Origin: an uncultured Akkermansia sp.
GTDB lineage: Bacteria > Verrucomicrobiota > Verrucomicrobiia > Verrucomicrobiales > Akkermansiaceae
Assembly (NCBI GenBank): GCA_904502165.1
Contig: CAJGDB010000001.1
Location: 1-64,000, forward strand
DNA length: 64,000 nt
Reading direction: 5' to 3'
Of the stretch, positions 1-8,336 are shown piece by piece. Below the pieces are notes generated by a model. The model made no database searches, was not told the origin of the DNA, and saw only the letters and a list, made by a program, of their open reading frames with translations. Within the stretch, counting starts at the first letter, position 1. Each line of letters opens with the position of its first letter. The position numbers were made by a program, and so were the translations under genes.

Positions 1-337
1 CCGCAGCAATAACCGGCTTGGGCAGCGAGCGAATCTGCTTCTGCACATCCAGCACCGAGAGGCGGGGAACACCCTCGGTATCCACGTAGCCGCCGCGGCC
101 CTTCACATTCATATCGCCGCCGGCGCAGAATGCCGTATCGCCCGCGCCGGTGAGCACCACCACGGAAATATCCGGCATTTCGCGGCAGAGCCGCAGTGCA
201 TCACTCATTTCCGCCGTGGTGAGCGGGGTGAAGGCGTTGCGGTAGCGCTCGCGGTTGATGGTGATGCGGGCAATGCCGTTATATTGGTCAAAAATGATGT
301 CTTTGTATTCCTTGATGGGAGTCCACTCGCGTTTCAT
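1..337 (-). CDS. menB: 1,4-dihydroxy-2-naphthoyl-CoA synthase, N-terminal part
   Basis: This crotonase-fold enzyme closes the second ring of the menaquinone headgroup by converting O-succinylbenzoyl-CoA to 1,4-dihydroxy-2-naphthoyl-CoA. Only the first 112 residues are visible because the gene runs off the left edge of the window. The start [14 protein letters not shown], the ITINRE strand and the oxyanion-hole stretch [14 protein letters not shown] are typical of MenB rather than general enoyl-CoA hydratases. The start codon lies 2 bases after the menD stop, so the two genes form one menaquinone operon. No ribosome-binding site is visible before it. Confidence 0.93.
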   Translation of the reverse strand, partial: MKREWTPIKEYKDIIFDQYNGIARITINRERYRNAFTPLTTAEMSDALRLCREMPDISVVVLTGAGDTAFCAGGDMNVKGRGGYVDTEGVPRLSVLDVQKQIRSLPKPVIAA

Positions 338-339
338 AA

Positions 340-1950
340 TCAATTATTCTTGTAAAATTCCTTTAAGATGGCGGCATCTTCATCTGTAATCGTAACAGCT
401 TCCACCAGCACGGGTTTCGGCTCGCGAGAAAGCAGCATTTCGAGCGCCTCCGGCCAGTGGCTGGCAATCAGCACCTGGCGGGTTTTAAAGTTGCAGCCGC
501 ACCACCCCATGATGCTCTCGCCATGCGGGGCTCGGATAGCCGGGCAGGGTGACATGCCGGGCAGGGTGCCGAAAATGCCTCCCTCCTGGTTGTTGAGCAG
601 CAGGATACGCAGGTTCGGGCATTGCTGCGCCTGGAGCAGGCCGTTCAAATCATAGAAAATGCTCAAATCGCCGATGATGAGGAAGTGCAGCCGCTCTGGT
701 TCTGCCATGGCATAGCCCGCAGCGGAGGAAACGCTGCCCTCAATGCCGTTTACGCCGCGGTTGCAGAGAACTTTGCGGATACCTGCAGGCAGGGGGAAGA
801 GCTGTGCATAGCGCACGGCCGAGCTGTTGCCCAGATGCAGCACGCTGCCCTCCGGCAGGCTGGCCATCAACTCACCCACCCAGCGCATACCGCTCCGTTC
901 GTCATCTGCCAGTGGCAGCGGCACGGGTGCGCTCTGCCAGCGGGCTCGGTAATCCTCGTCACCCTCTTCGGCAAATGCTTCGAGTAAATCCCAGAACTCA
1001 TCGGCATCGCCTTCCAGTACACGGGTGAGAGCGCAGAATGAATCCACCACTTCGCCATCTGCCGAGATGTGCCAATGCGCCTTAGGCGGGTGGGTTCGCA
1101 GCAGCTTCTTCAACCTCTTCGAAATCACATCGCCCCCGCAGGTGATGAGCAAATCCGGGCTCCAGTCCGCGGTGGGATTAGCCCCCAGCAGGGTATCCGG
1201 GCGGCAGCAGTCGGCAAAGGGCGCATTGGCAATATGCTCGCCCACTATGGCAAATTGTTTTTCTGCTGCCAGTTTTGCCAGCAGCGGGCTCGGTATCTCC
1301 TGCTGCCCCAGCAGAATCATGCGGCGCGGCAATGCGGCGGCTTCTTCCAGCAGGGCTTCCTCTTCATCCGCGTTCATGCGGGTGGCTTCGGTGCGCTGAA
1401 TCACTCGCACCGGCGGCATCTCTGCTTCCACCATGCCGAAAAATGGTTCGGAGAGCGGCAGGTTCAGATGCACCGGGCCGCCGCTGCGGTGGCGCAGCTC
1501 CAGCAGAGCCTCGTTGATGAGGCGGTTGGCGTGCCAGACATCGTCCTCCGGCACCTGGGCTGAAAAACGCACCAGTGTGTTGAATACCCCCGGCTGGGGA
1601 AGTGTCTGGCCATCATTCTGGCCAATCCACGCCTCCGGACGGTCGGCTGAAATGACGAGAAGGGGAGTCTTGCGGTAAAAGGCCTCGGCCACGGCGGGGT
1701 GCAGGTTCAGCACTGCGCTGCCGGAGGTCACCACCACGGCCACCGGAGCCTGCGCCTGCTGCGCCCAGCCCAGCGCTACAAAGCCAGCGCTGCGTTCATC
1801 TGTCACGCTGCGGCATTCTATGCTTGGTTGTTCCGCCAGGGTGGCCACAATGGGGGAATTGCGGCTGCCCGGGCAAAGCACCACCCTGGTCACTCCATGC
1901 GCCAGCATCAGCGCCACCAGTTCCTGTACCACCGGCTTCTCACTAATCAT
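340..1950 (-). CDS. menD: 2-succinyl-5-enolpyruvyl-6-hydroxy-3-cyclohexene-1-carboxylate synthase
   Basis: MenD is a thiamine-diphosphate enzyme that joins isochorismate and 2-oxoglutarate in menaquinone synthesis. The 536-residue length is normal. The N-terminal domain has CPGSRNSPI and the catalytic-glutamate segment [12 protein letters not shown] (Glu near 52). The C-terminal cofactor domain has [11 protein letters not shown] followed by NNQEGGIF, a variant of the GDG...NN motif. It is the first gene of an operon with menB. A promoter ends 7 bases before the ATG, so the mRNA is probably leaderless. Confidence 0.95.
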   Translation of the reverse strand: MISEKPVVQELVALMLAHGVTRVVLCPGSRNSPIVATLAEQPSIECRSVTDERSAGFVALGWAQQAQAPVAVVVTSGSAVLNLHPAVAEAFYRKTPLLVISADRPEAWIGQNDGQTLPQPGVFNTLVRFSAQVPEDDVWHANRLINEALLELRHRSGGPVHLNLPLSEPFFGMVEAEMPPVRVIQRTEATRMNADEEEALLEEAAALPRRMILLGQQEIPSPLLAKLAAEKQFAIVGEHIANAPFADCCRPDTLLGANPTADWSPDLLITCGGDVISKRLKKLLRTHPPKAHWHISADGEVVDSFCALTRVLEGDADEFWDLLEAFAEEGDEDYRARWQSAPVPLPLADDERSGMRWVGELMASLPEGSVLHLGNSSAVRYAQLFPLPAGIRKVLCNRGVNGIEGSVSSAAGYAMAEPERLHFLIIGDLSIFYDLNGLLQAQQCPNLRILLLNNQEGGIFGTLPGMSPCPAIRAPHGESIMGWCGCNFKTRQVLIASHWPEALEMLLSREPKPVLVEAVTITDEDAAILKEFYKNN

Positions 1951-1957
1951 GGGCGAG

Positions 1958-1986
1958 ATTCTACCACATACCCCTCATGTACTCAA
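1958..1986 (-). promoter_or_regulatory. menD promoter, leaderless type
   Basis: On the minus strand TTGAGT (1981-1986), a 17-base spacer and TAGAAT (1958-1963) are followed by only 7 bases and then the menD ATG. Transcription would begin at or next to the start codon. Confidence 0.7.
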
Positions 1987-2023
1987 GACCGGAGTGTATT
2001 TTCGACCCCTGCTTCCGGGGTCA

Positions 2024-2032
2024 TGATATAAT
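2024..2032 (+). promoter_or_regulatory. Extended -10 promoter, distal, for the tryptophanase-like gene
   Basis: TGATATAAT is a perfect extended -10 element. No good -35 sits 17 bases upstream, which an extended -10 does not need. It would give a leader of about 130 bases that includes a small hairpin (AGCCTG/CAGGCT at 2044-2062). Confidence 0.5.
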
Positions 2033-2079
2033 ATGACACTCAAAGCCTGCGGGGCACAGGCTCATTCCTCATATAAGCG

Positions 2080-2109
2080 TTGACATAAAGCTTTTCGCTG
2101 TGCTAGAAT
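2080..2109 (+). promoter_or_regulatory. Proximal promoter of the tryptophanase-like gene
   Basis: A consensus TTGACA (2080-2085), an 18-base spacer and the extended -10 TGCTAGAAT (2101-2109) predict a start near 2116 and a leader of about 53 bases. No short tnaC-like reading frame with a Trp codon is visible in the leader, so E. coli-type tryptophan attenuation is unlikely. Confidence 0.75.
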
Positions 2110-2168
2110 CCGCTCACGTTTTGCGCTCTAAGCGGGCGTTGAATTTACCATATACCGAAACGTTTATC

Positions 2169-3620
2169 ATGTCTATTGTAAAGTTCTATAAAGAAGAGCA
2201 TCAGGTGCCGTTGGAAATGCACAAGGTGCGTGTGGTTCAGAAGCTGTTTCTGCCCACGGTAGAGGAGCGCGTGCAGAAGCTTCGCGACGCTGGTAACAAT
2301 ACATTCCTTCTGCAGAATAAGGATGTGTTCATGGACATGCTGACCGATTCCGGCGTGAATGCCATGAGTGACAACCAGGTAGCAGCCTCCATGCAGGCTG
2401 ACGACTCCTACGCCGGTTCCGAGACTTTCAACCGTCTTTCCCGCGTGATTGAGCAGGTGTTCGGCACCAAGCACTTCCTGCCCGCTCACCAGGGCCGCGC
2501 CTGTGAGAACATTCTTGCAGAGACCTTTGTGAAGGAAGGCGACGTGGTACCCATGAATTTCCACTTCACCACCACCAAGGCACACATCACCCGCAAGGGT
2601 GGCCGTGTGGAGGAGCTCATCACCGAGGAAGGTCTCGACCCGAACCTCGACCTGCCTTTCAAGGGTAACTTCGACATTCCCCGCCTCCGCAAGCTGATTC
2701 AGGAGGTTGGTCCGGAGCACGTTCCCTTTGTGCGTATCGAAGCCGGCACGAACCTGATTGGTGGCCAGCCTCTTTCCATGGAGAACATGCTTGAGGTTGC
2801 TGCTGTATGTAAGGAATTCGGCGTTATGTCTGTACTGGATGCTTCTCTGCTCCAGGACAACCTGTACTTCATCAAGACCCGCGAAGAGGCTGCCAGGAAT
2901 ATGACCATCGCAGAAATCATCCGCAAGCTTGCTGATGCGATGGACTTGATTTACTTCTCCAGCCGCAAGCTGGGCTTTGCCCGCGGTGGTGCCATCATCT
3001 CCAACAACGAGAAACTTATCCTCAAGATGAAGGCCTTCATCCCGCTGTACGAAGGTTTCCTGACCTACGGCGGTATGGAAGTGCGTGCCATGGAGGCTAT
3101 GGCCATTGGTCTGCTGGAGACTCTGGACGAAGAAATCATCAACCAGGGCCCTATCTTCATTGAATACCTGGTGAAGGAGCTTTCCGAATACGGCGTGCCG
3201 ATGGTGAAGCCCGCCGGTGGCCTCGGCGCACACATCAACGCTTCTGAGTTCTTGCCTGACATTCCGCACGAGCAGTACCCCGCAGGTGCTCTGGCTACGG
3301 CCCTCTACATCGCCGGCGGTATCCGAGGCATGGAGCGTGGTTCCCTTTCCGAGCAGCGCAACCCCGACGGCTCTGAGAACTACGCTGAGCTAGAGCTGGT
3401 GCGTCTGGCCTGCCCGCGCCGTGTGTTCACGCTTTCTCAGGTGAAGTACTGCGCTGACCGCGTGAAGTGGTTGTACGACAACCGTCACCTCATCGGTGGT
3501 CTGAAGTGGGTGGAAGAGCCCGAGGTGCTCCGCTTCTTCTTCGGCCGCCTGCAGCCGCTGAGCGACTGGCAGGAGAAGCTGGCCGCCAAGTTCCGCGAGG
3601 ACTTCGGCGACAGTCTGTAA
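2169..3620 (+). CDS. Tryptophanase / tyrosine phenol-lyase family PLP enzyme, divergent
   Basis: This belongs to the fold-type I beta-eliminating lyases (tryptophanase and tyrosine phenol-lyase), which release indole or phenol, pyruvate and ammonia. It has 483 residues from the start MSIVKFYKEEHQ; earlier in-frame codons lie inside the promoter. The phosphate-binding HQGR (Arg110), N195 with GGQP, Asp224 and the PLP lysine (SSRK, Lys267) are kept. The arginine that follows the aspartate in DSAR of tryptophanase and DATR of tyrosine phenol-lyase is Leu227 here (DASLL), and the residue after the PLP lysine is Leu instead of Asp. The substrate is therefore uncertain. It is a single gene between its own promoters and a terminator. 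Confidence 0.85.
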   Translation: MSIVKFYKEEHQVPLEMHKVRVVQKLFLPTVEERVQKLRDAGNNTFLLQNKDVFMDMLTDSGVNAMSDNQVAASMQADDSYAGSETFNRLSRVIEQVFGTKHFLPAHQGRACENILAETFVKEGDVVPMNFHFTTTKAHITRKGGRVEELITEEGLDPNLDLPFKGNFDIPRLRKLIQEVGPEHVPFVRIEAGTNLIGGQPLSMENMLEVAAVCKEFGVMSVLDASLLQDNLYFIKTREEAARNMTIAEIIRKLADAMDLIYFSSRKLGFARGGAIISNNEKLILKMKAFIPLYEGFLTYGGMEVRAMEAMAIGLLETLDEEIINQGPIFIEYLVKELSEYGVPMVKPAGGLGAHINASEFLPDIPHEQYPAGALATALYIAGGIRGMERGSLSEQRNPDGSENYAELELVRLACPRRVFTLSQVKYCADRVKWLYDNRHLIGGLKWVEEPEVLRFFFGRLQPLSDWQEKLAAKFREDFGDSL

Positions 3621-3656
3621 AAATGTTGCAGAAAAGCAGGCTGAGCTTGCATAAGC

Positions 3657-3686
3657 AAAACCGCTGGCGATGTAGCCGGCGGTTTT
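3657..3686 (+). terminator. Rho-independent terminator after the lyase gene
   Basis: AAAACCGCTGGC pairs with GCCGGCGGTTTT around a 6-base loop with one mismatch and ends in a T run. It closes the single-gene unit. Confidence 0.8.
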
Positions 3687-3690
3687 CTTG

Positions 3691-3720
3691 TTGACAAAGG
3701 AAAGGAAAATAGGATATAAA
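3691..3720 (+). promoter_or_regulatory. Promoter of the PA14-like secreted protein gene
   Basis: TTGACA (3691-3696), an 18-base spacer and TATAAA (3715-3720) lie directly after the terminator. The predicted leader is about 7-16 bases, depending on whether GTG 3734 or ATG 3743 is used. Confidence 0.65.
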
Positions 3721-3742
3721 ATGTGTCTGGAACGTGAATATC

Positions 3743-4708
3743 ATGAATGCTTTTCATAAGGTAATAGCTTGTTTCTGTCTGTGGTTTCCCATGGCTGCAG
3801 CAGAGGGCGATTCAGGCAACACTTCCATAAAGAGGGCTGCCGCTCTGCCGGGAGAATGTTACAGGCTTAAAGAGGGCTCACCGAAGGAAAGTCTTGCAGT
3901 GGTCAAAGAGTTTGTGGATGCCGGCTGGGATGCAGGGAAATTGGAGAGCCTCTCGAAGAGCGATTGTCTGCTTTATGGCACAAGCTTTTATTTGCCCCTG
4001 TGTTCCTCGTCTGTCGTTCCTTCATGTTTCATGATGAATGATGGGCAGAGTGGCGGCGTACTCGTTTTGTACAAAGGCGTTGTGGAGGCTCCCGTGAGTG
4101 GTAGGTTTCGCTTTGTGGGGATGGGGGATGATATGCTGCTGGTGCGTTTTGGCGAGAAACTTGTGTTGAAGTCCGGCACGATGCAGCTGGATGAGTTGGG
4201 TGCAACAGAACCAAGGTCAAAAAAAACGGCCTCGCGGCGTCAGAAGGAGGAAAAAGTCAGGGTTCCCGGCGCTGAAACGTGGAACAGCGAATGCGGTGGC
4301 TTATCTGCTGGCGAGCCCTTTCATGTGGAAAAGGGGCGTACATACGAGATGCAGGTTCTTTATGCTGATGCTGGCGGCAAAGGTGGTTTCTGCCTTCTGA
4401 TGCAGCGTCTTGACCAGAAGCCATTGAAAGTGGTGGATGTGGAAGATGAAGATGCTCTGGATATATTCCGCCTGGGCAGTCGTCTGCCTGATAAACAAAT
4501 GTTTTCAAACATGTTACGGAGATATATGCAGGGCCAGCCGATGGAGTGGATTCTCTTCCGGGAAGACAGCCTCATCTGGCATTCTCGTCTGGATGCAGCC
4601 GATTCCGTTCTTGAAGAAAAAGCGCAGACCGATGCCCGGAAAAAGGGAGGTGCTCCCCGGAAGAAAAAGAAGAAAGATAAGAAATTGCGTGGCTCCCGAA
4701 AGCGCTGA
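3743..4708 (+). CDS. Secreted PA14-like domain protein with a polybasic tail
   Basis: This is a protein of unknown role, 321 residues from ATG 3743; GTG 3734 is an alternative start. An N-terminal signal peptide (HKVIACFCLWFPMAAAEG) predicts export. Residues of about 105-235 resemble a PA14 carbohydrate-binding beta sandwich: GRFRFVGMGDDMLLVRF, and later VEKGRTYEMQVLYADAGG, where PA14 domains carry the DD pair and an L-x-x-G-x-x-Y strand. The last 25 residues are almost entirely Lys, Arg and Gly. The end is 1 base from the convergent nadD stop. The PA14 assignment comes from reading motifs only. Confidence 0.6.
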   Translation: MNAFHKVIACFCLWFPMAAAEGDSGNTSIKRAAALPGECYRLKEGSPKESLAVVKEFVDAGWDAGKLESLSKSDCLLYGTSFYLPLCSSSVVPSCFMMNDGQSGGVLVLYKGVVEAPVSGRFRFVGMGDDMLLVRFGEKLVLKSGTMQLDELGATEPRSKKTASRRQKEEKVRVPGAETWNSECGGLSAGEPFHVEKGRTYEMQVLYADAGGKGGFCLLMQRLDQKPLKVVDVEDEDALDIFRLGSRLPDKQMFSNMLRRYMQGQPMEWILFREDSLIWHSRLDAADSVLEEKAQTDARKKGGAPRKKKKKDKKLRGSRKR

Positions 4709-4709
4709 T

Positions 4710-5297
4710 TCAGGTGCGCCCGGAAGGCTGTGCTTTCTTCTGGCGTGCCAGATAGCTTTCAAGCGAAGGGGGCAGCCAGCCGTCGGGGATGGGATGCCCC
4801 TGTTGCAGGGCTTTGCGGATACCCGATGATGAGGCCGGGTGCATTCCGACGCAGATGAACGTGCTGCGTACGCCCACGCGTGGCTGCGGAACTTCCTCCC
4901 GGTGGTATACAATGAAGTGGAGCAGCTCGCAGAGATAGTCGTAGCGGGCCCAGCGGTGCAATTGCTCCCATTGATCTGTCCCCATGAGCCAGAAAAGCTC
5001 ATCCTTCGGGTGAGCCTGGTGAAAATGCTCGGCCAGTCTCCAGCTCCAGCTGGGTGGGGGAAGCTGCAGATCAAGCTTATTTACACTGGCCCAGGGAAAT
5101 TTCTTTGTAGCCAGGTGAAGCATCTCCAGGCGTTCAGCATCAGAGAAATACGAGCTTGAGCCTTGCTTGAAAGGCGAGCATGCTGCAGGCAGAAAGATAA
5201 TCTCATCAAGCCCGCAAATCTGCTGCGCGGCGGCGGCAATGGTGAGATGTCCCGCATGCACCGGGTCGAACGAACCGCCGAACAGACACGTTTTCAT
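4710..5297 (-). CDS. nadD: Nicotinate-nucleotide adenylyltransferase
   Basis: NadD adenylates nicotinate mononucleotide to deamido-NAD in NAD synthesis. The 195-residue protein has the nucleotidyltransferase signatures GGSFDPVHAGH at the N-terminus and SSSGIRK near the C-terminus. Its ATG overlaps the stop of the upstream M23 peptidase gene by one base (TGATG on the minus strand), so translation is probably coupled. nadC lies elsewhere in the window and serves the same pathway. Confidence 0.93.
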   Translation of the reverse strand: MKTCLFGGSFDPVHAGHLTIAAAAQQICGLDEIIFLPAACSPFKQGSSSYFSDAERLEMLHLATKKFPWASVNKLDLQLPPPSWSWRLAEHFHQAHPKDELFWLMGTDQWEQLHRWARYDYLCELLHFIVYHREEVPQPRVGVRSTFICVGMHPASSSGIRKALQQGHPIPDGWLPPSLESYLARQKKAQPSGRT

Positions 5298-5980
5298 CAG
5301 AGACCGTTAGTGTTCTTATAGGGAATGAAAGAACCAATGGGCAGCTTTACAAACTTTTTCTCAACAGGCAGACGGCGGTAGTGCTTGATGAACTCGGTCA
5401 GGTTACCATAGTTGACGCTGTTCTTGGCAACGCCTTGGTGACCACAGTTCACATCCACATTGAAATGAAGCTCTGCATGCAGGTGGGCAGGGAACATGCC
5501 GTTATTCGTGCCAATGGTGCCGACCTGCGTGCCCCTGCCAACAATCTGGCCCAGCCGCACATCAATGCGGTCAAGATGCCCGTACAGCGTCTGGCAGCAG
5601 AGGACCTTGCCGGATTTGGGTTCGCGGAAGGCATGCCGCACAATAACGACTTTGCCCCAGCGGCCGCGGGCATCTGCTGCGTATGTCACCAGCCCCAGAC
5701 CGATGGAATAAACGGGGTCGCCCTCATCACTGTTGCCGCCTCCATTGCCATTCCAATCCTCGCCCAGGTGGCGGGGGGTAGCAAGGCGCAGTCCGCGGGA
5801 TTTGTAGTATCCTTTGCCGTCGGGCTTGCCTACCGGAAAATCGAAACCATCGGCCAGGGGAACAAATGCCCACTTGCCATCCGGTGTCTTTTTTGCCATT
5901 ACCACGGCATCAGCCTGCATACCGGCTACTGCCAGCACAAGGGCTGACACAAGGAACAGAAGTCGGAGCACACGCAACAT
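5297..5980 (-). CDS. Exported M23-family metallopeptidase
   Basis: This is a LytM/M23-type zinc peptidase, a family that usually cuts peptidoglycan cross-bridges. The 227 residues start with a signal peptide (LRVLRLLFLVSALVLAVAGMQADA). The zinc ligands appear as HLGED (the H-x(3)-D motif, residues about 91-95) and HLHAELHF (the HxH motif). The fold also shows YGHLDRIDVRLGQIVGRG, a standard M23 stretch, so it is probably active. It is the first gene of a two-gene operon with nadD and has a leaderless-type promoter. Confidence 0.88.
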   Translation of the reverse strand: MLRVLRLLFLVSALVLAVAGMQADAVVMAKKTPDGKWAFVPLADGFDFPVGKPDGKGYYKSRGLRLATPRHLGEDWNGNGGGNSDEGDPVYSIGLGLVTYAADARGRWGKVVIVRHAFREPKSGKVLCCQTLYGHLDRIDVRLGQIVGRGTQVGTIGTNNGMFPAHLHAELHFNVDVNCGHQGVAKNSVNYGNLTEFIKHYRRLPVEKKFVKLPIGSFIPYKNTNGL

Positions 5981-5986
5981 GCATGC

Positions 5987-6015
5987 ATGCTACCACAAGA
6001 GCCCCCACCTGGCAA
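5987..6015 (-). promoter_or_regulatory. Promoter of the M23 peptidase-nadD operon, leaderless type
   Basis: TTGCCA (6010-6015), a 17-base spacer and TAGCAT (5987-5992) are followed by 6 bases before the ATG. Confidence 0.65.
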
Positions 6016-6072
6016 GCATCAAAATTGCCATGCAGATGGATGAGTTGTATGCCATACCTGCTCTGAATGCGT

Positions 6073-6101
6073 TTGACAAAACACCCACTCTCTGGTAAAT
6101 T
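6073..6101 (+). promoter_or_regulatory. Fucosidase gene promoter, leaderless type
   Basis: Consensus TTGACA (6073-6078), a 17-base spacer and TAAATT (6096-6101) are followed by 7 bases and then ATG 6109. This decides the start codon, because the upstream in-frame ATG at 6067 would lie before the promoter. Confidence 0.75.
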
Positions 6102-6108
6102 CCCCAGT

Positions 6109-7581
6109 ATGAGAGCGCTGGATATAATGTTGACGCTGGCTGCCGGTGCGCTGGCCTGTGCCGCACAGGATTCTGTTCCGGAAATGCCTGCTGATACACC
6201 CTCTGCAAAGATGACGGAGGGTTCGTCTGCGCGAGATGCCCGTATGAAGTGGTGGCGCGATGCCAAGTTCGGTATGTTCATCCATTATGGCCTCTATTCC
6301 GGGCTGGCTGGTGAATTCAAGGGTGTTCCCGGCGGAGGAGAGTGGATTCAATGCAACCTGGGGCTGGATACAGACACGTATGCAGCTGAAACGCTGCCCC
6401 TGTTTCGCCCGGCACCTGGCTGCACCGAGGCATGGGCTGCTCTTGCAAAGGAAGCTGGCTGCCGTTACATGGTTCTCACATCAAAGCATCACGAGGGCTT
6501 TGCCTTGTTTGATGCCGCCAATAGCGACTATTGCTCCGGCAAGCTGCTCGGGCGCGATATCGTGAAGGAATTTGCCGATTCTGCCAGAGCTGCCGGCATG
6601 CGCGTAGGCCTGTATCACAGTGTGATTGATTGGCACCAGAAGGATTACGACAATACCATCTGCCCGGATTTGTGCTACCCCGCAGGGCAGGCCGCCATGC
6701 TCAAAGAAAAACAGATTCCCCGTAACCATGCAGCCTATCAGGAATACCTGCATCAGCAGGTGCGCCAGCTTGTGCGTAATTACGGGCCTATCGACATCAT
6801 GTGGTGGGATTACTCACAGGGCAATCTGTCCGGCGAGGCATGGAAGGCTCAGGAACTCATGGAAACCTGCCGCCAGGCCAACCCCGGTGTCATTTTCAAC
6901 AATCGTCTGTACGCGTTCAGTGGGTTTGATTCATCCCTTGATTCGAGCGCGCTTGATTTCTCACAGGGGGATTTCTCTACCCCGGAGAAGCGGATTCCCC
7001 GTGAAGGGTATCCCGGCCGCGACTGGGAGGCCTGCATGACCATCGGAAACCGCTGGGGTTACCACCGTGAGGACCATCTGCACTACAAGAGCCCGGCCCG
7101 TATCATCTGCCAGCTGCAGGAATGTGCGGCCAAGGGTGGCAATCTGCTGCTCAACATCGGTCCCAGGGCTGATGGGTCTGTTCCTGAGGGAATAGAGGAG
7201 GTCTTTCGCCGCGTCGGTGCCTGGATGAAGGTGAACGGAGAAGCCGTATACAACAGCCGCCCTCTGTCGGAAGATGCATTGGATTTGCCGGAAGAAGTGC
7301 TGGCTTCTGTTGTATGGGATGATATTTATCTCTTCCTGCCAGATCGAGCCCCCGGAGAGGAGCACATGGATTATGTGCTCAGCATACCTGCCAACCAGGT
7401 CAATGCCGTTTACCCCACCATCCTCGGGCAGCCGGATTGCGAGGTCACCATGGAGCGTGTGCAGGATGACTCGTCCACGCCTGAAGAACCTGTTTATTAT
7501 CTTGATATCACCATACCAGCCGAAGCATGGGACAATGCCGTGGAAGGCAAGCCGGTGCTGAAGCTGGGCTATGACGGCTGA
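6109..7581 (+). CDS. Exported alpha-L-fucosidase, GH29
   Basis: This is a retaining alpha-fucosidase that would release fucose from glycans such as mucin O-glycans. It has 490 residues with a signal peptide (IMLTLAAGALACAAQ). The GH29 barrel shows MKWWRDAKFGMFIHYGLYS, TSKHHEGFALFDA and, around residue 237, IDIMWWDYS, where the Asp is the expected nucleophile. NLLLNIGPRADGSVPEG follows, also typical of GH29. After the catalytic domain comes a roughly 100-residue beta-rich C-terminal part. The acid/base residue cannot be assigned from motifs alone. The kinase-fold gene follows after 26 bases. Confidence 0.9.
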   Translation: MRALDIMLTLAAGALACAAQDSVPEMPADTPSAKMTEGSSARDARMKWWRDAKFGMFIHYGLYSGLAGEFKGVPGGGEWIQCNLGLDTDTYAAETLPLFRPAPGCTEAWAALAKEAGCRYMVLTSKHHEGFALFDAANSDYCSGKLLGRDIVKEFADSARAAGMRVGLYHSVIDWHQKDYDNTICPDLCYPAGQAAMLKEKQIPRNHAAYQEYLHQQVRQLVRNYGPIDIMWWDYSQGNLSGEAWKAQELMETCRQANPGVIFNNRLYAFSGFDSSLDSSALDFSQGDFSTPEKRIPREGYPGRDWEACMTIGNRWGYHREDHLHYKSPARIICQLQECAAKGGNLLLNIGPRADGSVPEGIEEVFRRVGAWMKVNGEAVYNSRPLSEDALDLPEEVLASVVWDDIYLFLPDRAPGEEHMDYVLSIPANQVNAVYPTILGQPDCEVTMERVQDDSSTPEEPVYYLDITIPAEAWDNAVEGKPVLKLGYDG

Positions 7582-7607
7582 TTCCACCCCTCTTCCTATT
7601 TACAGAA

Positions 7608-8336
7608 ATGCCTTATTCCGCTTACAGTTTGCCGCGTGTTGTCGCCGAGCAGTACATTCTGACTGCTGTTCAATCCGAAGATGCCGATACGGTCACCTAC
7701 GCCGCCTTGCAGAAAAATATGAGCCGCGAGGTACTCCTCCGCAGCCTGCGGCTGGCCGCCATGCAGGATGACCGGAAAGTGCGCGCCTTTGTGGAAACAG
7801 CGCGTCTGCAGGCCCGGCTGGAGCATCCGAACATTGCCGCTCCCCTTGAATTGCTTGAGTCAGATGGTACATGGCATCTGGCTATGGAACGCATTAAGGG
7901 CGAACCCCTGGATATGATGGTAAGCAATGGCCGGGTTCTGCCCTCCTTGGTCATATGCGGCTTGCTTCAGCAGCTTTGCCGCGTGTGTATCTACCTGGAT
8001 ATCGAACGCATTAATTCTGTACCCTTTGCCTTGGAAAACACTTTCCTGATGGATGTCGGATTCCGTTTCGGTAACATGGCTCTGGCAGGCCCGCGCCCGC
8101 GTAATGCCAGCAAAAAATACCTGGCAGCGGCCACTCGCCTGGTAGCTCCGCTTCTGGATATGGAAAGCCCGCTTGCCCTGCATATCATGCGGGTGATTGA
8201 ACACATGCAGAGCATGGGCTCATGGAGGCCTCTCACCCCTGTGTACCTCAACGAGGAACTCACCCGCCTGCAGATGGAGATATTGCGTGTGCAGGAGGGC
8301 GAGACCGCCCTCGTTTCCAATGCCTACACGAAATGA
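7608..8336 (+). CDS. Protein-kinase-fold protein lacking catalytic residues (pseudokinase candidate)
   Basis: This 242-residue protein follows the order of a bacterial Ser/Thr kinase domain, but the catalytic residues are gone. REVLLRSLR (residues 40-48) replaces VAIK, with Arg45 at the lysine position. FVETARLQARLEHPNIAAPL (62-80) matches helix C with its Glu and the HPNI loop. LAMERIKGEPLDMMV (91-105) matches the hinge. There is no HRD, and the DFG position reads RFG (153-155). The C-lobe is shortened. It probably binds a partner rather than phosphorylating. Its stop overlaps the start of the next gene (ATGA), so the two are likely made together. Confidence 0.6.
   Translation: MPYSAYSLPRVVAEQYILTAVQSEDADTVTYAALQKNMSREVLLRSLRLAAMQDDRKVRAFVETARLQARLEHPNIAAPLELLESDGTWHLAMERIKGEPLDMMVSNGRVLPSLVICGLLQQLCRVCIYLDIERINSVPFALENTFLMDVGFRFGNMALAGPRPRNASKKYLAAATRLVAPLLDMESPLALHIMRVIEHMQSMGSWRPLTPVYLNEELTRLQMEILRVQEGETALVSNAYTK

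Noticed and set aside
2044..2062. AGCCTG/CAGGCT hairpin as a tryptophan attenuator or riboswitch
   Set aside because: The stem is only 6 bases, has no T run, and no leader peptide with Trp codons is present.
8222..8332. Upstream extension of the ankyrin-like protein
   Set aside because: Those 37 codons lie inside the kinase-fold gene in another frame. ATG 8333 overlaps its stop as in other coupled pairs here and is followed by a proper membrane helix.
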